NCBI RefSeq assembly: GCF_003182475.1
Contig: NZ_QGTS01000004.1
Location: 131,481-195,480, forward strand
Source: Mangrovibacter plantisponsor
GTDB taxonomy: Bacteria; Pseudomonadota; Gammaproteobacteria; Enterobacterales; Enterobacteriaceae
Direction: 5' to 3'
DNA length: 64,000 nucleotides
Shown here: piece after piece, positions 6,860 through 14,117 of the stretch
How the letters are laid out: each line of letters starts with the position of its first letter
Numbering within the stretch: position 1 is the first letter of the stretch
Notes under the pieces: model-generated
The model's database searches: none
What the model saw: the letters and a program-made list of their open reading frames with translations, nothing else
Told to the model about the DNA's origin: nothing
Translations under genes and position numbers: made by a program

Positions 6860-7375
6860 TTAGTCAAACTCGCCCAGTAAAGCCGGGCGTGTATCTTTCG
6901 GGGGTTCAGGCTTCAATCGTGCGGGATCTATCTGGCAAACTGCATGGTCTATAATACCGGCTAATGAGTTTTCTGGAATGTCTTGCCACTGCCCTATTGG
7001 GCTTCTTTTAGCGATAACATCCCCTTCCCCCCAATACTGCGAAAAATAGATACGTTCAAACTGCGCTCTCTGATGAGTGTCGCAGTTTACAACATTAATT
7101 ACCGTTGAACTGGCAACATAGACAGGCTTCTCAGCGCTCATGTGCTGCGCAGGGATATAATGATTGATTAGATGGAATCGCCTTAAATGGTTATTTCCCT
7201 GATAAGCAGAGACACTACGCATATCCATATAAGTACCACCGCTCTTATCTTCCAGCATGGTTACCAACCCGGCCGGGCGAGGGCCAGCTTCAGGCTTTTG
7301 CGATAGTGTTTCATTGCCAATACTTTTACATCCAGATAACAAGATAAGTGCAATGCATAACATACAGGACTTCAT
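6860..7375 (-). CDS. Lipoprotein with surface-adhesin E-like domain
   Basis: 171 aa. Signal peptide with lipobox LLSGC (Cys16), so a lipidated envelope protein. The mature part (TYMDMRSVSAYQGNNHLRRFHLINHY and VVNCDTHQRAQFERIYFSQYWGEGDVI) follows the pattern of surface-adhesin protein E-like domains: a two-strand opening, then a Cys-containing strand with alternating hydrophobics. Assignment is from pattern memory. Its ATG overlaps the previous gene's stop by one base (TAATG), with GAGGAAAA as ribosome site. It is the last gene of a three-gene leftward operon. Confidence 0.7.
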   Translation of the reverse strand: MKSCMLCIALILLSGCKSIGNETLSQKPEAGPRPAGLVTMLEDKSGGTYMDMRSVSAYQGNNHLRRFHLINHYIPAQHMSAEKPVYVASSTVINVVNCDTHQRAQFERIYFSQYWGEGDVIAKRSPIGQWQDIPENSLAGIIDHAVCQIDPARLKPEPPKDTRPALLGEFD

Positions 7376-7986
7376 TATTTATTTTCCTCAAGGTCTGGGC
7401 GCACAGGTAATATATCTTCTGCTGTAACACTCCCCTGAACCGAACAAAGAAGCCGTGTTTTACCCTGCCAGGTGTCGAGTAACACTAATTTTTCAACACT
7501 ACCTTTTGCCGGAGCAATACCACTCGCAGAACCGGTATTCACTTGCCACTCACTGTTTGACCCGGCCTGTTTTATCATGGGATTTGCGAAGTATTCACCG
7601 TTCCCACCACTTTTGTGCCAGTTTACCTTTGCCAGGGACGCCATAACTGCCTCTGGTGAATCGTCAAGAAGAACGCCCCAGAAGTAGTATTCTCCCATTT
7701 CATCAAGGTTACTCTTATCCTGCCAGTAACCAGAAACTGACAATACTCCGGATTTAATTGGCTGAGAGAACCACACTACCTGATTTCCCGGTTCGCTAAT
7801 AAACCATGCATGATGTGCATTATCTGTCTTCAGCGGAGCAGCATGGTTAAGCGAAATACGCTGGTTATATAACTCGCTAAAAAAACGACTATCACAGTGC
7901 AACAGGCTTCCGGGAAGCGTGTCTGCACATGCTGAACCCACCACTGCGATGGCGATGGCAAGTGCCAGCGCTATGCGATATTTCAT
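7375..7986 (-). CDS. Secreted (periplasmic) protein of unknown function
   Basis: 203 aa with a Sec signal peptide (MKYRIALALAIAIAVVGSACA, predicted cut after ACA). The residue before the cut gives no clear lipobox. Mature domain contains WFISEPGNQVVWFSQPI, SGYWQDKSN, EMGEYYFWGVLLDDSPEAV; no family recognised. Two conserved-looking cysteines (HCDSRF and LLCSVQG) could form a disulfide. Strong AAGGAG 5 nt before the ATG. It is translationally coupled to the lipoprotein gene. Confidence 0.7.
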   Translation of the reverse strand: MKYRIALALAIAIAVVGSACADTLPGSLLHCDSRFFSELYNQRISLNHAAPLKTDNAHHAWFISEPGNQVVWFSQPIKSGVLSVSGYWQDKSNLDEMGEYYFWGVLLDDSPEAVMASLAKVNWHKSGGNGEYFANPMIKQAGSNSEWQVNTGSASGIAPAKGSVEKLVLLDTWQGKTRLLCSVQGSVTAEDILPVRPDLEENK

Positions 7987-8070
7987 GAAAACTCCTTAGT
8001 AGAAAAATAAAATAAATAAGCCACCATTTCATTTTTGTACCCGGCATTACCGGTGAGCATGAGTGTGCGC

Positions 8071-8565
8071 CTATTTACAAAAGACCGTATCAATCCTTTT
8101 TGAAAACAAGAAATAAGGGATCCAGACAAGAACCCCAACAGCTGCGCCTGTTAAGGCTCGCATGGCATATGAATCGAACGGTGCTTGAAACCAAAGGATG
8201 GGGAGCACTGTCAGATAGAGTGCGCCAAGCAACCGAATAACATAATTAATGACCATGATTTTTCGGATACCGGACTTACGCCTGAAAAAGAACCATGAGG
8301 TACCGAGCGAGATAACATACCCTATCATCAGAAATGCAACTGCACCCATTGCATAGTACGAAATAAACCCTGTTTTTCTGAAATAACTAACAACAGCATC
8401 TATATAGGTATACAGATCAAACAAACCCAGCGTACAAGAAGAAATTAGCCCCAGAGCGGGTAGATACAGCAGCCCATTAATTTTGCGTAACTCTTTTTGT
8501 TCACAGTTATCACATAGCCCGGATTCTTTATTTGACTCAAGCTCATTGCATTGAATGCATTTCAT
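8071..8565 (-). CDS. DUF2569-like membrane protein with N-terminal zinc ribbon
   Basis: 164 aa. N-terminal CxxC (residues 3-6) and CxxC (17-20) form a short zinc ribbon. The segment INGLLYLPALGLISS starts a four-helix membrane domain of the DUF2569 type (helices about 29-50, 65-90, 105-125, 135-155). The function of the family is not established. First gene of the leftward group; an 84-nt gap separates it from the secreted protein, so the three may share a transcript. Confidence 0.75.
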   Translation of the reverse strand: MKCIQCNELESNKESGLCDNCEQKELRKINGLLYLPALGLISSCTLGLFDLYTYIDAVVSYFRKTGFISYYAMGAVAFLMIGYVISLGTSWFFFRRKSGIRKIMVINYVIRLLGALYLTVLPILWFQAPFDSYAMRALTGAAVGVLVWIPYFLFSKRIDTVFCK

Positions 8566-8935
8566 TACTCTCTATCCCTTTATGAAAACCAGAAGCTCAG
8601 TTACAAGTAGGTATGTATTGCAGCATAGAAGTATCAAACCGAGTTTATTCAGTAAGATGCAAATCAGCTTTATCGGCTCCGTTAGCCATATGTACATATG
8701 GATACTAATAACCCCCCATAATAAGTGCATTATCAAAACTTAAATTAAAATATCAGAATATAATAAAAATATTATGCAAACTTATGGTGAATACCCTCCC
8801 AGCCAGAATTGTGTTTCTCTTAAAGCAGAATTCTGCCGTACTGACAGGCACAGTTAAACCGTCACCCTTCTGTCATCGTTTTCACACATAACCCTGCCAT
8901 GCTAACCCTTCCAGTGATCTGCGGAGGACTATGAG
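8566..8935. other. Gene-free stretch with two perfect palindromes
   Basis: 370 bp, AT-rich on the left. Contains CCATATGTACATATGG (8686-8701, perfect 16-bp palindrome) and GCAGAATTCTGC (8825-8836). The first lies about 120 nt upstream of the leftward membrane-protein gene and could be an operator. No ORF above 60 codons with a credible start is seen. Confidence 0.5.
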
Positions 8936-9106
8936 ATGTTTTTTCCTGCAATCCCAGGCAAGTACAGTACCGACAAGTTTCCGGATACCGTGATGGATGA
9001 CGAAGCGGAAGCACTGGCAATGAAAATACGGGAGTTAAGGCTGACGCTCTGGAGTGAAGAATCTACTCAGCCCGTTGAAGACCTGCATGGTTTTCATGAT
9101 GATTAA
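8936..9106 (+). CDS. Small acidic protein, 56 aa
   Basis: Opens with MFFPAIPGKYSTDKFPD and continues through a helical acidic stretch (DDEAEALAMKIRELRLTLWSEE), ending LHGFHDD. Supported by GCGGAGGA 7 nt before the ATG and by codon usage. An overlapping ATG at 8931 gives only a short peptide. No family recognised. It lies between the leftward membrane operon and the tRNA and is not preceded by another plus-strand gene, so it needs its own promoter. Confidence 0.55.
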   Translation: MFFPAIPGKYSTDKFPDTVMDDEAEALAMKIRELRLTLWSEESTQPVEDLHGFHDD

Positions 9107-9394
9107 CCAGCAAGTAATGGTTACTACTCATAAGTAATCACTTCCCGTTAATAACACCGGGCGAAGTTTTGTGGGGCGTTAGCCTGCACGAACATCGCCC
9201 ATTTTTTATTCCCTGCCCCATTACTTTATTATCTTTTTGCAGGCACTGACCTTTTTTATTCCCTGCCCCATTACTTTATTATCTTTTTGCAGGCACTGAC
9301 CTGTTTCGTTTTTCTGGCTGGTTGTCTCATAAATCCAGATAAACGGTGATTTGCTCGCGCTTTAACCGAACGGCATGTAAACCCTAAATTCTTC
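9107..9394. other. Non-coding stretch before tRNA-Ser
   Basis: No credible gene. It holds the 50-bp tandem duplication described separately and leads into the tRNA promoter. Confidence 0.6.
9202..9301. repeat. 50-bp perfect tandem duplication
   Basis: Two adjacent identical 50-bp units, 9202-9251 and 9252-9301, each running from TTTTTTATTCCCTGCCCC to GCAGGCACTGACC. No coding frame. The perfect identity indicates a recent duplication. Confidence 0.95.
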
Positions 9395-9423
9395 TTGACC
9401 GTATGGGGATGACTCCCTATAGT
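9395..9423 (+). promoter_or_regulatory. Sigma70 promoter of tRNA-Ser
   Basis: -35 TTGACC (9395-9400), 17-bp spacer, -10 TATAGT (9418-9423), then a GC-rich discriminator (AGCGCCCCG). This layout is typical of stringently controlled tRNA/rRNA promoters. It ends 38 bp before the mature tRNA 5' end. Confidence 0.9.
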
Positions 9424-9461
9424 AGCGCCCCGTTGCTGCTCACGCAGTAGCGCAAAAATTT

Positions 9462-9549
9462 GGTGAGGTGTCCGAGAGGCTGAAGGAGCACGCCTGGAAA
9501 GTGTGTATACGGCAACGTATCGAGGGTTCGAATCCCTCCCTCACCGCCA
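9462..9549 (+). tRNA. serX: tRNA-Ser(GGA)
   Basis: 88 nt including encoded CCA. Acceptor GGTGAGG pairs with CCTCACC; anticodon loop CTGGAAA gives anticodon GGA (reads UCC/UCU); long variable arm GTGTATACGGCAACGTATC as in class II tRNAs; T loop GGTTCGAATCC. The sequence is nearly that of E. coli serX/serW, and the neighbourhood (phoH, efe and put to the right) matches serX. Confidence 0.97.
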
Positions 9550-9562
9550 TCTTTCATAGAAG

Positions 9563-9590
9563 AGCCTGTACTCACGTACAGGCTTTTTTA
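9563..9590 (+). terminator. Terminator of tRNA-Ser
   Basis: 9-bp stem AGCCTGTAC (9563-9571) with GTACAGGCT (9576-9584), 4-nt loop, then TTTTTA. Confidence 0.92.
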
Positions 9591-9618
9591 TTGCCCGTGA
9601 TTCATTAAGGGAGGGTGA

Positions 9619-9720
9619 GAACCCTCGCCAGGGTTCGACTGATACCGCAGGTATCAGGACAACCTGTGCAACAGGTTGCCCCGCAGGGGTGAGCGTAGCG
9701 AATCAATCCCTCCCTCGCCA
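9619..9720 (+). repeat. Array of four small hairpins ending in a tRNA 3'-end-like sequence
   Basis: Consecutive perfect stems: GAACCCT-cgcc-AGGGTTC (9619-9636), TGATACC-gca-GGTATCA (9640-9656), AACCTGT-gca-ACAGGTT (9661-9677), CCCC-gca-GGGG (9679-9689). Then AATCAATCCCTCCCTCGCCA (9701-9720) copies most of the tRNA 3' half (AATCCCTCCCTCACCGCCA). It resembles the rtT-type repeats found behind some enterobacterial tRNA operons. It may be a processed spacer RNA or only a repeat. Confidence 0.6.
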
Positions 9721-9744
9721 TTCCCCTGCATACTTCACCCTGCA

Positions 9745-9842
9745 GGTGTGTTGGCTGTGCTCGTTCGCACCGGTCACTTACTCCAGTAAGCTCCCGGCAA
9801 CTCTCTGCGCTGCCGCCTTCCTGCACGGCGAATTATTTTGGG
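9745..9842. repeat. Intergenic repeat-like element
   Basis: Contains GTTGGCTGTGCTCG, CCGGTCACTTACTCCAGTAA, GCTCCCGGC, TGCCGCCTTCCTGCA and CGAATTATTTTGGG, which from memory match a dispersed intergenic repeat of E. coli and Salmonella. Non-coding. Identification rests on recall. Confidence 0.4.
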
Positions 9843-10014
9843 GGATCCATCACTCAATGCCGCTCATAAACGGGCAGTTTGCTGGATGTATAAAACCTGA
9901 ACAATAACCCCACTCACCTGTTCGACTAATACCCTACCGACTCCCCGCTGATTGATTTTCCCCGGCGCACCGGGTAGCGTCACACAATGATTTAACTATG
10001 CAGGGATAAACAGC

Positions 10015-10581
10015 ATGAGCGAGTTAACCGCCATTATCGAACGGAACTATGAACAGGCGAAAGCAGGCAATTGGGTGGAGGTTTTGTCTGGCTGGGAATG
10101 TTACCCGGTACTGGCACGGCGTTGTAGCCGGTACAGTAAACCCGGGTCGGGTTGGGGTTTTCTTCACCAGGCAGCCTGGTTTGGGCATGAACCAGCCTGC
10201 CGCCTGTTAATAAGCCTGGGTGCACCATTAACCGCGCTCACTCATGATTCATCTACCCCGACAGATATTGCCCACCAACAGGGCCACCAGGCACTGGCAG
10301 CTTTATTGCAGCACGCCGCTAAAGGCACGGATTCACTCTGGAAGGCGCCAGGTGACCCGGATGTGTTACCAGCCAGCCCGTTATATAAAGAAGCAACGCA
10401 GACACAGGCCAGCACCGGGCTGTTGGTTGCTTATGGCGGTGGGCTGGTGCGTATTCCTGCAGGTGCTGCCTGCTTTACTGATTCTTTTGGCCGCATTCTG
10501 GTTGGCTGGCACGGTACGTTCAACCCGCCTTGTGGGATGGATGGGGAATCCATGCTAACTGACTCGCCATACCAGACTTAA
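10015..10581 (+). CDS. Ankyrin-repeat protein
   Basis: 188 aa, no signal peptide or membrane helix, so probably cytoplasmic. Two ankyrin-type repeats occupy about residues 45-100 (GFLHQAAWFGHEPACRLLISLGAPLTAL and STPTDIAHQQGHQALAALLQH). The C-terminal part (residues 110-188) has LVAYGGGLVRIPAGAACFTD and WHGTFNPP, with no recognised family. Ankyrin proteins mediate protein-protein contacts; partner unknown. It stands alone, followed by a terminator shared with the leftward lsrRK group. It occupies the place where E. coli has ycdT/pga genes between serX and phoH. Confidence 0.75.
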   Translation: MSELTAIIERNYEQAKAGNWVEVLSGWECYPVLARRCSRYSKPGSGWGFLHQAAWFGHEPACRLLISLGAPLTALTHDSSTPTDIAHQQGHQALAALLQHAAKGTDSLWKAPGDPDVLPASPLYKEATQTQASTGLLVAYGGGLVRIPAGAACFTDSFGRILVGWHGTFNPPCGMDGESMLTDSPYQT

Positions 10582-10602
10582 TAAGTAGCGCATTGCACAG
10601 AC

Positions 10603-10634
10603 AAAAAAGCCTGCATTCATTTGCAGGCTTTGGC
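10603..10634. terminator. Bidirectional terminator between ankyrin gene and lsrRK operon
   Basis: 10-bp stem AAAGCCTGCA (10606-10615) with TGCAGGCTTT (10622-10631). The leftward reading is followed by TTTGTC, making the T-tract clearer for the minus strand. Confidence 0.85.
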
Positions 10635-10653
10635 TCTTTCACTACGCCGTTAT

Positions 10654-10797
10654 TCAGACCGGGACGTCATCAATACTCTGTACCCCCTGAGCCGTGCGCA
10701 CCCAGCGTGGTGCCTTCATTTCTGCCGTGAAGTAGTTCACCAGGTCAAACAACAGCCGGAGTTCTTTGCCGCAAGCCCTTTCCCCTGTGCCACACCA
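10654..10797 (-). pseudogene. Unrecognised C-terminal gene remnant behind the cupin gene
   Basis: A 47-codon minus-strand frame with coding-like codon use and no start codon: it contains KELRLLFDLVNYFTAEMK, APRWVRTAQGVQSIDDVPV and stops just before the terminator. A stop at 10798-10800 precedes it. A second frame upstream (VIWGVAVFCEQGRGFVV) also looks residue-biased. This suggests a decayed fourth gene of the lsrR-lsrK-cupin operon. Family not recognised. Confidence 0.45.
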
Positions 10798-10865
10798 TTA
10801 CACAACAAATCCTCTGCCCTGCTCGCAAAATACGGCAACACCCCATATAACACTCACCCGGCTTG

Positions 10866-11216
10866 CTACCAGGCTTCCGGCTCTGCCGGGTGGCTGTCAT
10901 TCATTAAATGCGGGGATTTAACAAACACCCCTTTCCAGGGCACATCGCCACGGTTAACCAGGTAATGTGCTTCGCCGGGTTCACACTGCAAAACATCCCC
11001 TTCCTGCAACACATGCAGCACCCCTTCCAGGTAGAGGCACACTTCACCGCTTAGCGTATAAAAAACCTCGCAGGCTTCTTTGTGCCGGTGGTTGCGAAAT
11101 GACTGGCCCGGGTTCAGTACCACGACGCCCATATCGCACTGTGGGCCACGAACCAGGTACTTGGGCCCGTTATCCCCAAAACGGTACTGGTGCTGCTGCT
11201 CACTGGTTTTCAGCAT
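10866..11216 (-). CDS. Cupin-domain protein linked to lsrRK
   Basis: 116 aa, single small cupin barrel. Motif 1 PGQSFRNHRHKEACEVFYTLSG supplies the His-x-His and Glu metal ligands; motif 2 PGEAHYLVNRG supplies the last His. Probably binds a divalent metal and a small sugar-like ligand; substrate not predictable. It starts 17 nt behind the lsrK stop with AGGAGA, so it is co-transcribed with lsrR and lsrK. That context hints at a role with AI-2 or phospho-AI-2 derivatives, which is inference. Confidence 0.85.
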   Translation of the reverse strand: MLKTSEQQHQYRFGDNGPKYLVRGPQCDMGVVVLNPGQSFRNHRHKEACEVFYTLSGEVCLYLEGVLHVLQEGDVLQCEPGEAHYLVNRGDVPWKGVFVKSPHLMNDSHPAEPEAW

Positions 11217-11232
11217 GATTCGCTCTCCTGGG

Positions 11233-12825
11233 TTACAAACCGGGTGCCTTCCACATTGATGTGGTTAAGCCATGGTCCACCAGCCCGCGCTGGTCCTGGT
11301 AAACCGCCAGCCACTTCTGCTGGGCTTCGTGGTACACCGCATAATTGGCCGGGTCTGGTTGGTGTTCCCGGTCCCAGCGCACCAGTTTCTCACCGGTTTC
11401 AGCAAGCGATGGGTATATACCGGCCCCCACACCAGCGGCAATGGCACAGCCCAGCGCCGTCGCCTCTTTGACTACCGGAACCCGTACTGTAAGGCCGGTA
11501 ACATCCGCCAGAATTTGGCTCCAGAGTTTGCCCTTCGCGCCTCCGCCTGCAAATACCAGTGAATCTGCTTCCACGCCGGAGAATTCAGCAATCTGTTTAA
11601 GATTACAGGCCGAGACAATGGCTGCATTTTCTTCCAGAGCGCGGAACAACGTGGCTTTATTGCATTTTTCAGGGTCAATCGACAGGTTAATAAACGAAGG
11701 TGCCGCGTGGTACCAGGTTTTAAAACGCATTACATCTGAAAAGATGGGCATCACGCCCCAGGCGCCGGCAGGCACCCGGCCCGCCATCTCTTCAAGCAGG
11801 GTATACGCATCAATCCCCAGGCGCTCAGCAATCAGCTTTTCCTCCGCGCAGAATGCATCACGGAACCAGCGCATAGTCAGCCCGGTAAAGAAACTGATGG
11901 ATTCCGTCTGCACCATGCCAGGAATAACATGAGGGTTAATACGTACATTCATGTTTGGGTCGGTGACCGGCTCAGGCAAATTAACCACCTGCTGCCAGAA
12001 AGTACCACCCAGTACAGCGGTTTGTGCCGGGCGAACCACCCCCAGCCCCAGGCAACCCAGTTGTACATCGCCACCGCCCACCACCACCGGCGTACCCGCT
12101 TTCAGGCCACAGGCTGCAGCGCTCTCAGTGGTAACAACACCCAGTAAACTGCCAGTTTCCCTGACTGGCGAAAGAATATCGGAGCGCAACCCGGCCATTT
12201 CCAGCAGGCCTGGTTTCCAGTCCCGGGTTACCAGGTCCAGTAACCCGGTAGTGCCCGCATTGGAAGGGTCCACCGCCAGTTCGCCACTGAGCATAAAGGC
12301 CAGCCAGTCGCTGATCATTGTTACGGTGGAAGCCTGGCGGTAGATATCTGGCCGGTGGTGCGCCAGCCACAGCAAACGTGGCATGGCACTCAGTGCCAGC
12401 GTTTGCCCGGAACAGCGGTACACCTCATTTTCGAATGTGTAGTCATACAGTTCTTTCAGTTCACTGACTTCATGGGCAGCACGGGCATCAACGTTCGCGC
12501 AGGCCCACACTGGCGTGGCATTGCTGTCATAAATCACAATGCCTTCGCGCATAGAGCAGGCAGAAACGGCAACGATAGATTCCGCAACAACATTGCCATT
12601 ATGCAAAGCCTGGCGAATGCAGTTACAGGTGAGTTGCCAGTTTTTGGTGAGGTCAAATTCCATTGACCCCGGCACATCCGGCACGGCCAGGTGTTGCCAC
12701 TCAGCCTGGCCGACACTGATTTGATTGCCGTCAAAGTCAAAAATAACGGCGCGGACACTTCCTGTACCGGCATCCAGCGCCATCAGGTAGTGTGGTGAAA
12801 GGTTAGGAGTACAGAGTCGGGCCAT
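11233..12825 (-). CDS. lsrK: Autoinducer-2 kinase LsrK
   Basis: 530 aa, FGGY sugar-kinase family, full length. Phosphorylates imported AI-2 (DPD) to phospho-AI-2, trapping it in the cytoplasm and making the inducer of LsrR. N-terminal ATPase-fold domain starts [21 protein letters not shown] (phosphate 1 loop); C-terminal domain has [13 protein letters not shown] and [20 protein letters not shown] (adenosine region). Gap of 78 bp to lsrR upstream. The lsrRK pair is divergent from lsrACDBFGE as in E. coli and Salmonella. Confidence 0.97.
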   Translation of the reverse strand: MARLCTPNLSPHYLMALDAGTGSVRAVIFDFDGNQISVGQAEWQHLAVPDVPGSMEFDLTKNWQLTCNCIRQALHNGNVVAESIVAVSACSMREGIVIYDSNATPVWACANVDARAAHEVSELKELYDYTFENEVYRCSGQTLALSAMPRLLWLAHHRPDIYRQASTVTMISDWLAFMLSGELAVDPSNAGTTGLLDLVTRDWKPGLLEMAGLRSDILSPVRETGSLLGVVTTESAAACGLKAGTPVVVGGGDVQLGCLGLGVVRPAQTAVLGGTFWQQVVNLPEPVTDPNMNVRINPHVIPGMVQTESISFFTGLTMRWFRDAFCAEEKLIAERLGIDAYTLLEEMAGRVPAGAWGVMPIFSDVMRFKTWYHAAPSFINLSIDPEKCNKATLFRALEENAAIVSACNLKQIAEFSGVEADSLVFAGGGAKGKLWSQILADVTGLTVRVPVVKEATALGCAIAAGVGAGIYPSLAETGEKLVRWDREHQPDPANYAVYHEAQQKWLAVYQDQRGLVDHGLTTSMWKAPGL

Positions 12826-12903
12826 AAAAAGATCCTCGGCGTTATGTCGCTTCCTGCCGTTGACTGCTCCATGTATCAGGGTAAGTGTTCATTATTAAAA
12901 TAT

Positions 12904-13863
12904 TTATTTTTCAATCAGTTTCAGTATTTCTGCTGCAGTATTCTGGTCTGTGACCAGTGCGTTGATATAACCGCCTTTCATGGCGGCAAGAATGGTTTCG
13001 GCTTTCTCTATTCCCCCAGCCACACCAATCACCAGGGGGATCGTGGTTAATGCATCCAGGCTGAGCCCAATTAACTCCTTGTGAATACGCATGTCTGGCA
13101 CAATTTGCCCCTGCGCATCAAAGAAATACCCAAGAATGTCGCCCACCGCGCCTTTGCGGCCAATCATCAGTTGTTCGCCTTCGGTGATATAGCCCGAATG
13201 CAGAATGGTGGCATCCGTCCGCTGGCTGATGGAGCCAATACCGACAACGGCCACATCGGCAGCCTGCGCCGCCAGCAACACATCACGCACGCTGTTTTCA
13301 TTTCTCAGGGTTTTGGCAATATCCGCGGACGATGCCCGCAAAGGAGCCGGAATAATATTGACGCTACAAGCGGCATCCAGTTGACCTATCCCGGTCATAT
13401 AGGGGCCAACACCACCAGACAGCGTCACCAGGCGAATTTGCTGTGAAGAGATAAAACCACTCAGGCGTTTCAGTGTGCTCATGGTGGTTTTACCGAACCC
13501 CACCGCCAGCAACTGCTGCGCGCTGAGCGACTCCATTAACATATGTGCGGCGCCAATCCCCAGCCGGGTACAAATATCGGCATCCGGTAACGCCGGGAGC
13601 ACCCGCACCTGGCGCAAGCCAAAGTGCTGCTTTAGTGTGTCTTCATATTGCAGGCACCCTTCAAAGCGCGAGTTAATCTGCACCCGAATAATGCCCGACT
13701 GGTGCCCTTTCTCCAGCAAGCGGGACACTTTCAGGCGGGTCAGCCCCAGGCGCTCGCTGATTTCACTTTGCGTTAAGCTGTCGTGGTAATAGAACCAGGC
13801 GATACGCGCCACCAGCTCCTCTTCACTCATTTCATTGCCAGGAATAAATGTGGTTTCACTCAT
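12904..13863 (-). CDS. lsrR: lsr operon repressor LsrR
   Basis: 319 aa, SorC/DeoR-type regulator. N-terminal HTH ([35 protein letters not shown], residues about 19-52), then a C-terminal sugar-phosphate-binding domain ([33 protein letters not shown]). It represses lsrR and lsrA promoters and is released by phospho-AI-2. The divergent control region upstream carries two matching dyads and a CRP site. Confidence 0.97.
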   Translation of the reverse strand: MSETTFIPGNEMSEEELVARIAWFYYHDSLTQSEISERLGLTRLKVSRLLEKGHQSGIIRVQINSRFEGCLQYEDTLKQHFGLRQVRVLPALPDADICTRLGIGAAHMLMESLSAQQLLAVGFGKTTMSTLKRLSGFISSQQIRLVTLSGGVGPYMTGIGQLDAACSVNIIPAPLRASSADIAKTLRNENSVRDVLLAAQAADVAVVGIGSISQRTDATILHSGYITEGEQLMIGRKGAVGDILGYFFDAQGQIVPDMRIHKELIGLSLDALTTIPLVIGVAGGIEKAETILAAMKGGYINALVTDQNTAAEILKLIEK

Positions 13864-13884
13864 TGTGGTTACTTCGCTTCACTG

Positions 13885-13917
13885 TGAACATTTTTAAATT
13901 TTAAACACAATTGTTCT
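13885..13917. promoter_or_regulatory. Putative LsrR operator 1 (33-bp dyad, lsrR side)
   Basis: TGAACA (13885-13890) and TGTTCT (13912-13917) flank an AT-rich core containing AAACACAATT. The same half-sites, spacing and core recur at 14052-14084. It lies 22 bp upstream of the lsrR start codon. Confidence 0.7.
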
Positions 13918-13936
13918 CATTGCGACAACTAATATC

Positions 13937-13952
13937 TGTGACATATACCACA
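13937..13952. promoter_or_regulatory. CRP-cAMP binding site in lsr control region
   Basis: TGTGA-CATATA-CCACA, one mismatch from the TGTGA-N6-TCACA consensus. The lsr operons of E. coli and Salmonella are CRP-dependent, which fits this position between the divergent genes. Confidence 0.8.
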
Positions 13953-14051
13953 AGCCTAACTTTCTTGATGAACAAATAAAAAATAAAAATACAAATATTA
14001 CAGAAACGTGATCCGTCCAGAGGTTTTATCCTCGCCCCGCAACTATGTTTA

Positions 14052-14084
14052 TGAACAATTAATTTTTCAAAACACATTTGTTCA
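14052..14084. promoter_or_regulatory. Putative LsrR operator 2 (33-bp dyad, lsrA side)
   Basis: TGAACA (14052-14057) and TGTTCA (14079-14084), with the core AAAACACATTT in the same place as in operator 1. It ends 33 bp before the lsrA start codon. Confidence 0.72.
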
Positions 14085-14117
14085 AATTTCCCGAGTTCAG
14101 TTACGGACGGAGGCGCA

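Larger units (their letters stand above)
9550..10014. other. Non-coding repeat region behind tRNA-Ser
   Basis: 465 bp without a credible gene. It holds the tRNA terminator, a row of small hairpins (9619-9689), an imperfect copy of the tRNA 3' end (9701-9720) and an enterobacterial intergenic repeat-like segment (about 9745-9842). Confidence 0.65.

Noticed and set aside
9605-9826. 73-codon minus-strand ORF behind tRNA-Ser
   Set aside because: It covers the hairpin array and repeat element; cysteine- and glycine-rich translation typical of structured non-coding DNA.
10621-10965. 115-codon plus-strand ORF behind the ankyrin gene
   Set aside because: It starts inside a terminator hairpin, overlaps the cupin gene antisense and has no ribosome site; the minus strand has more coding-like content here.
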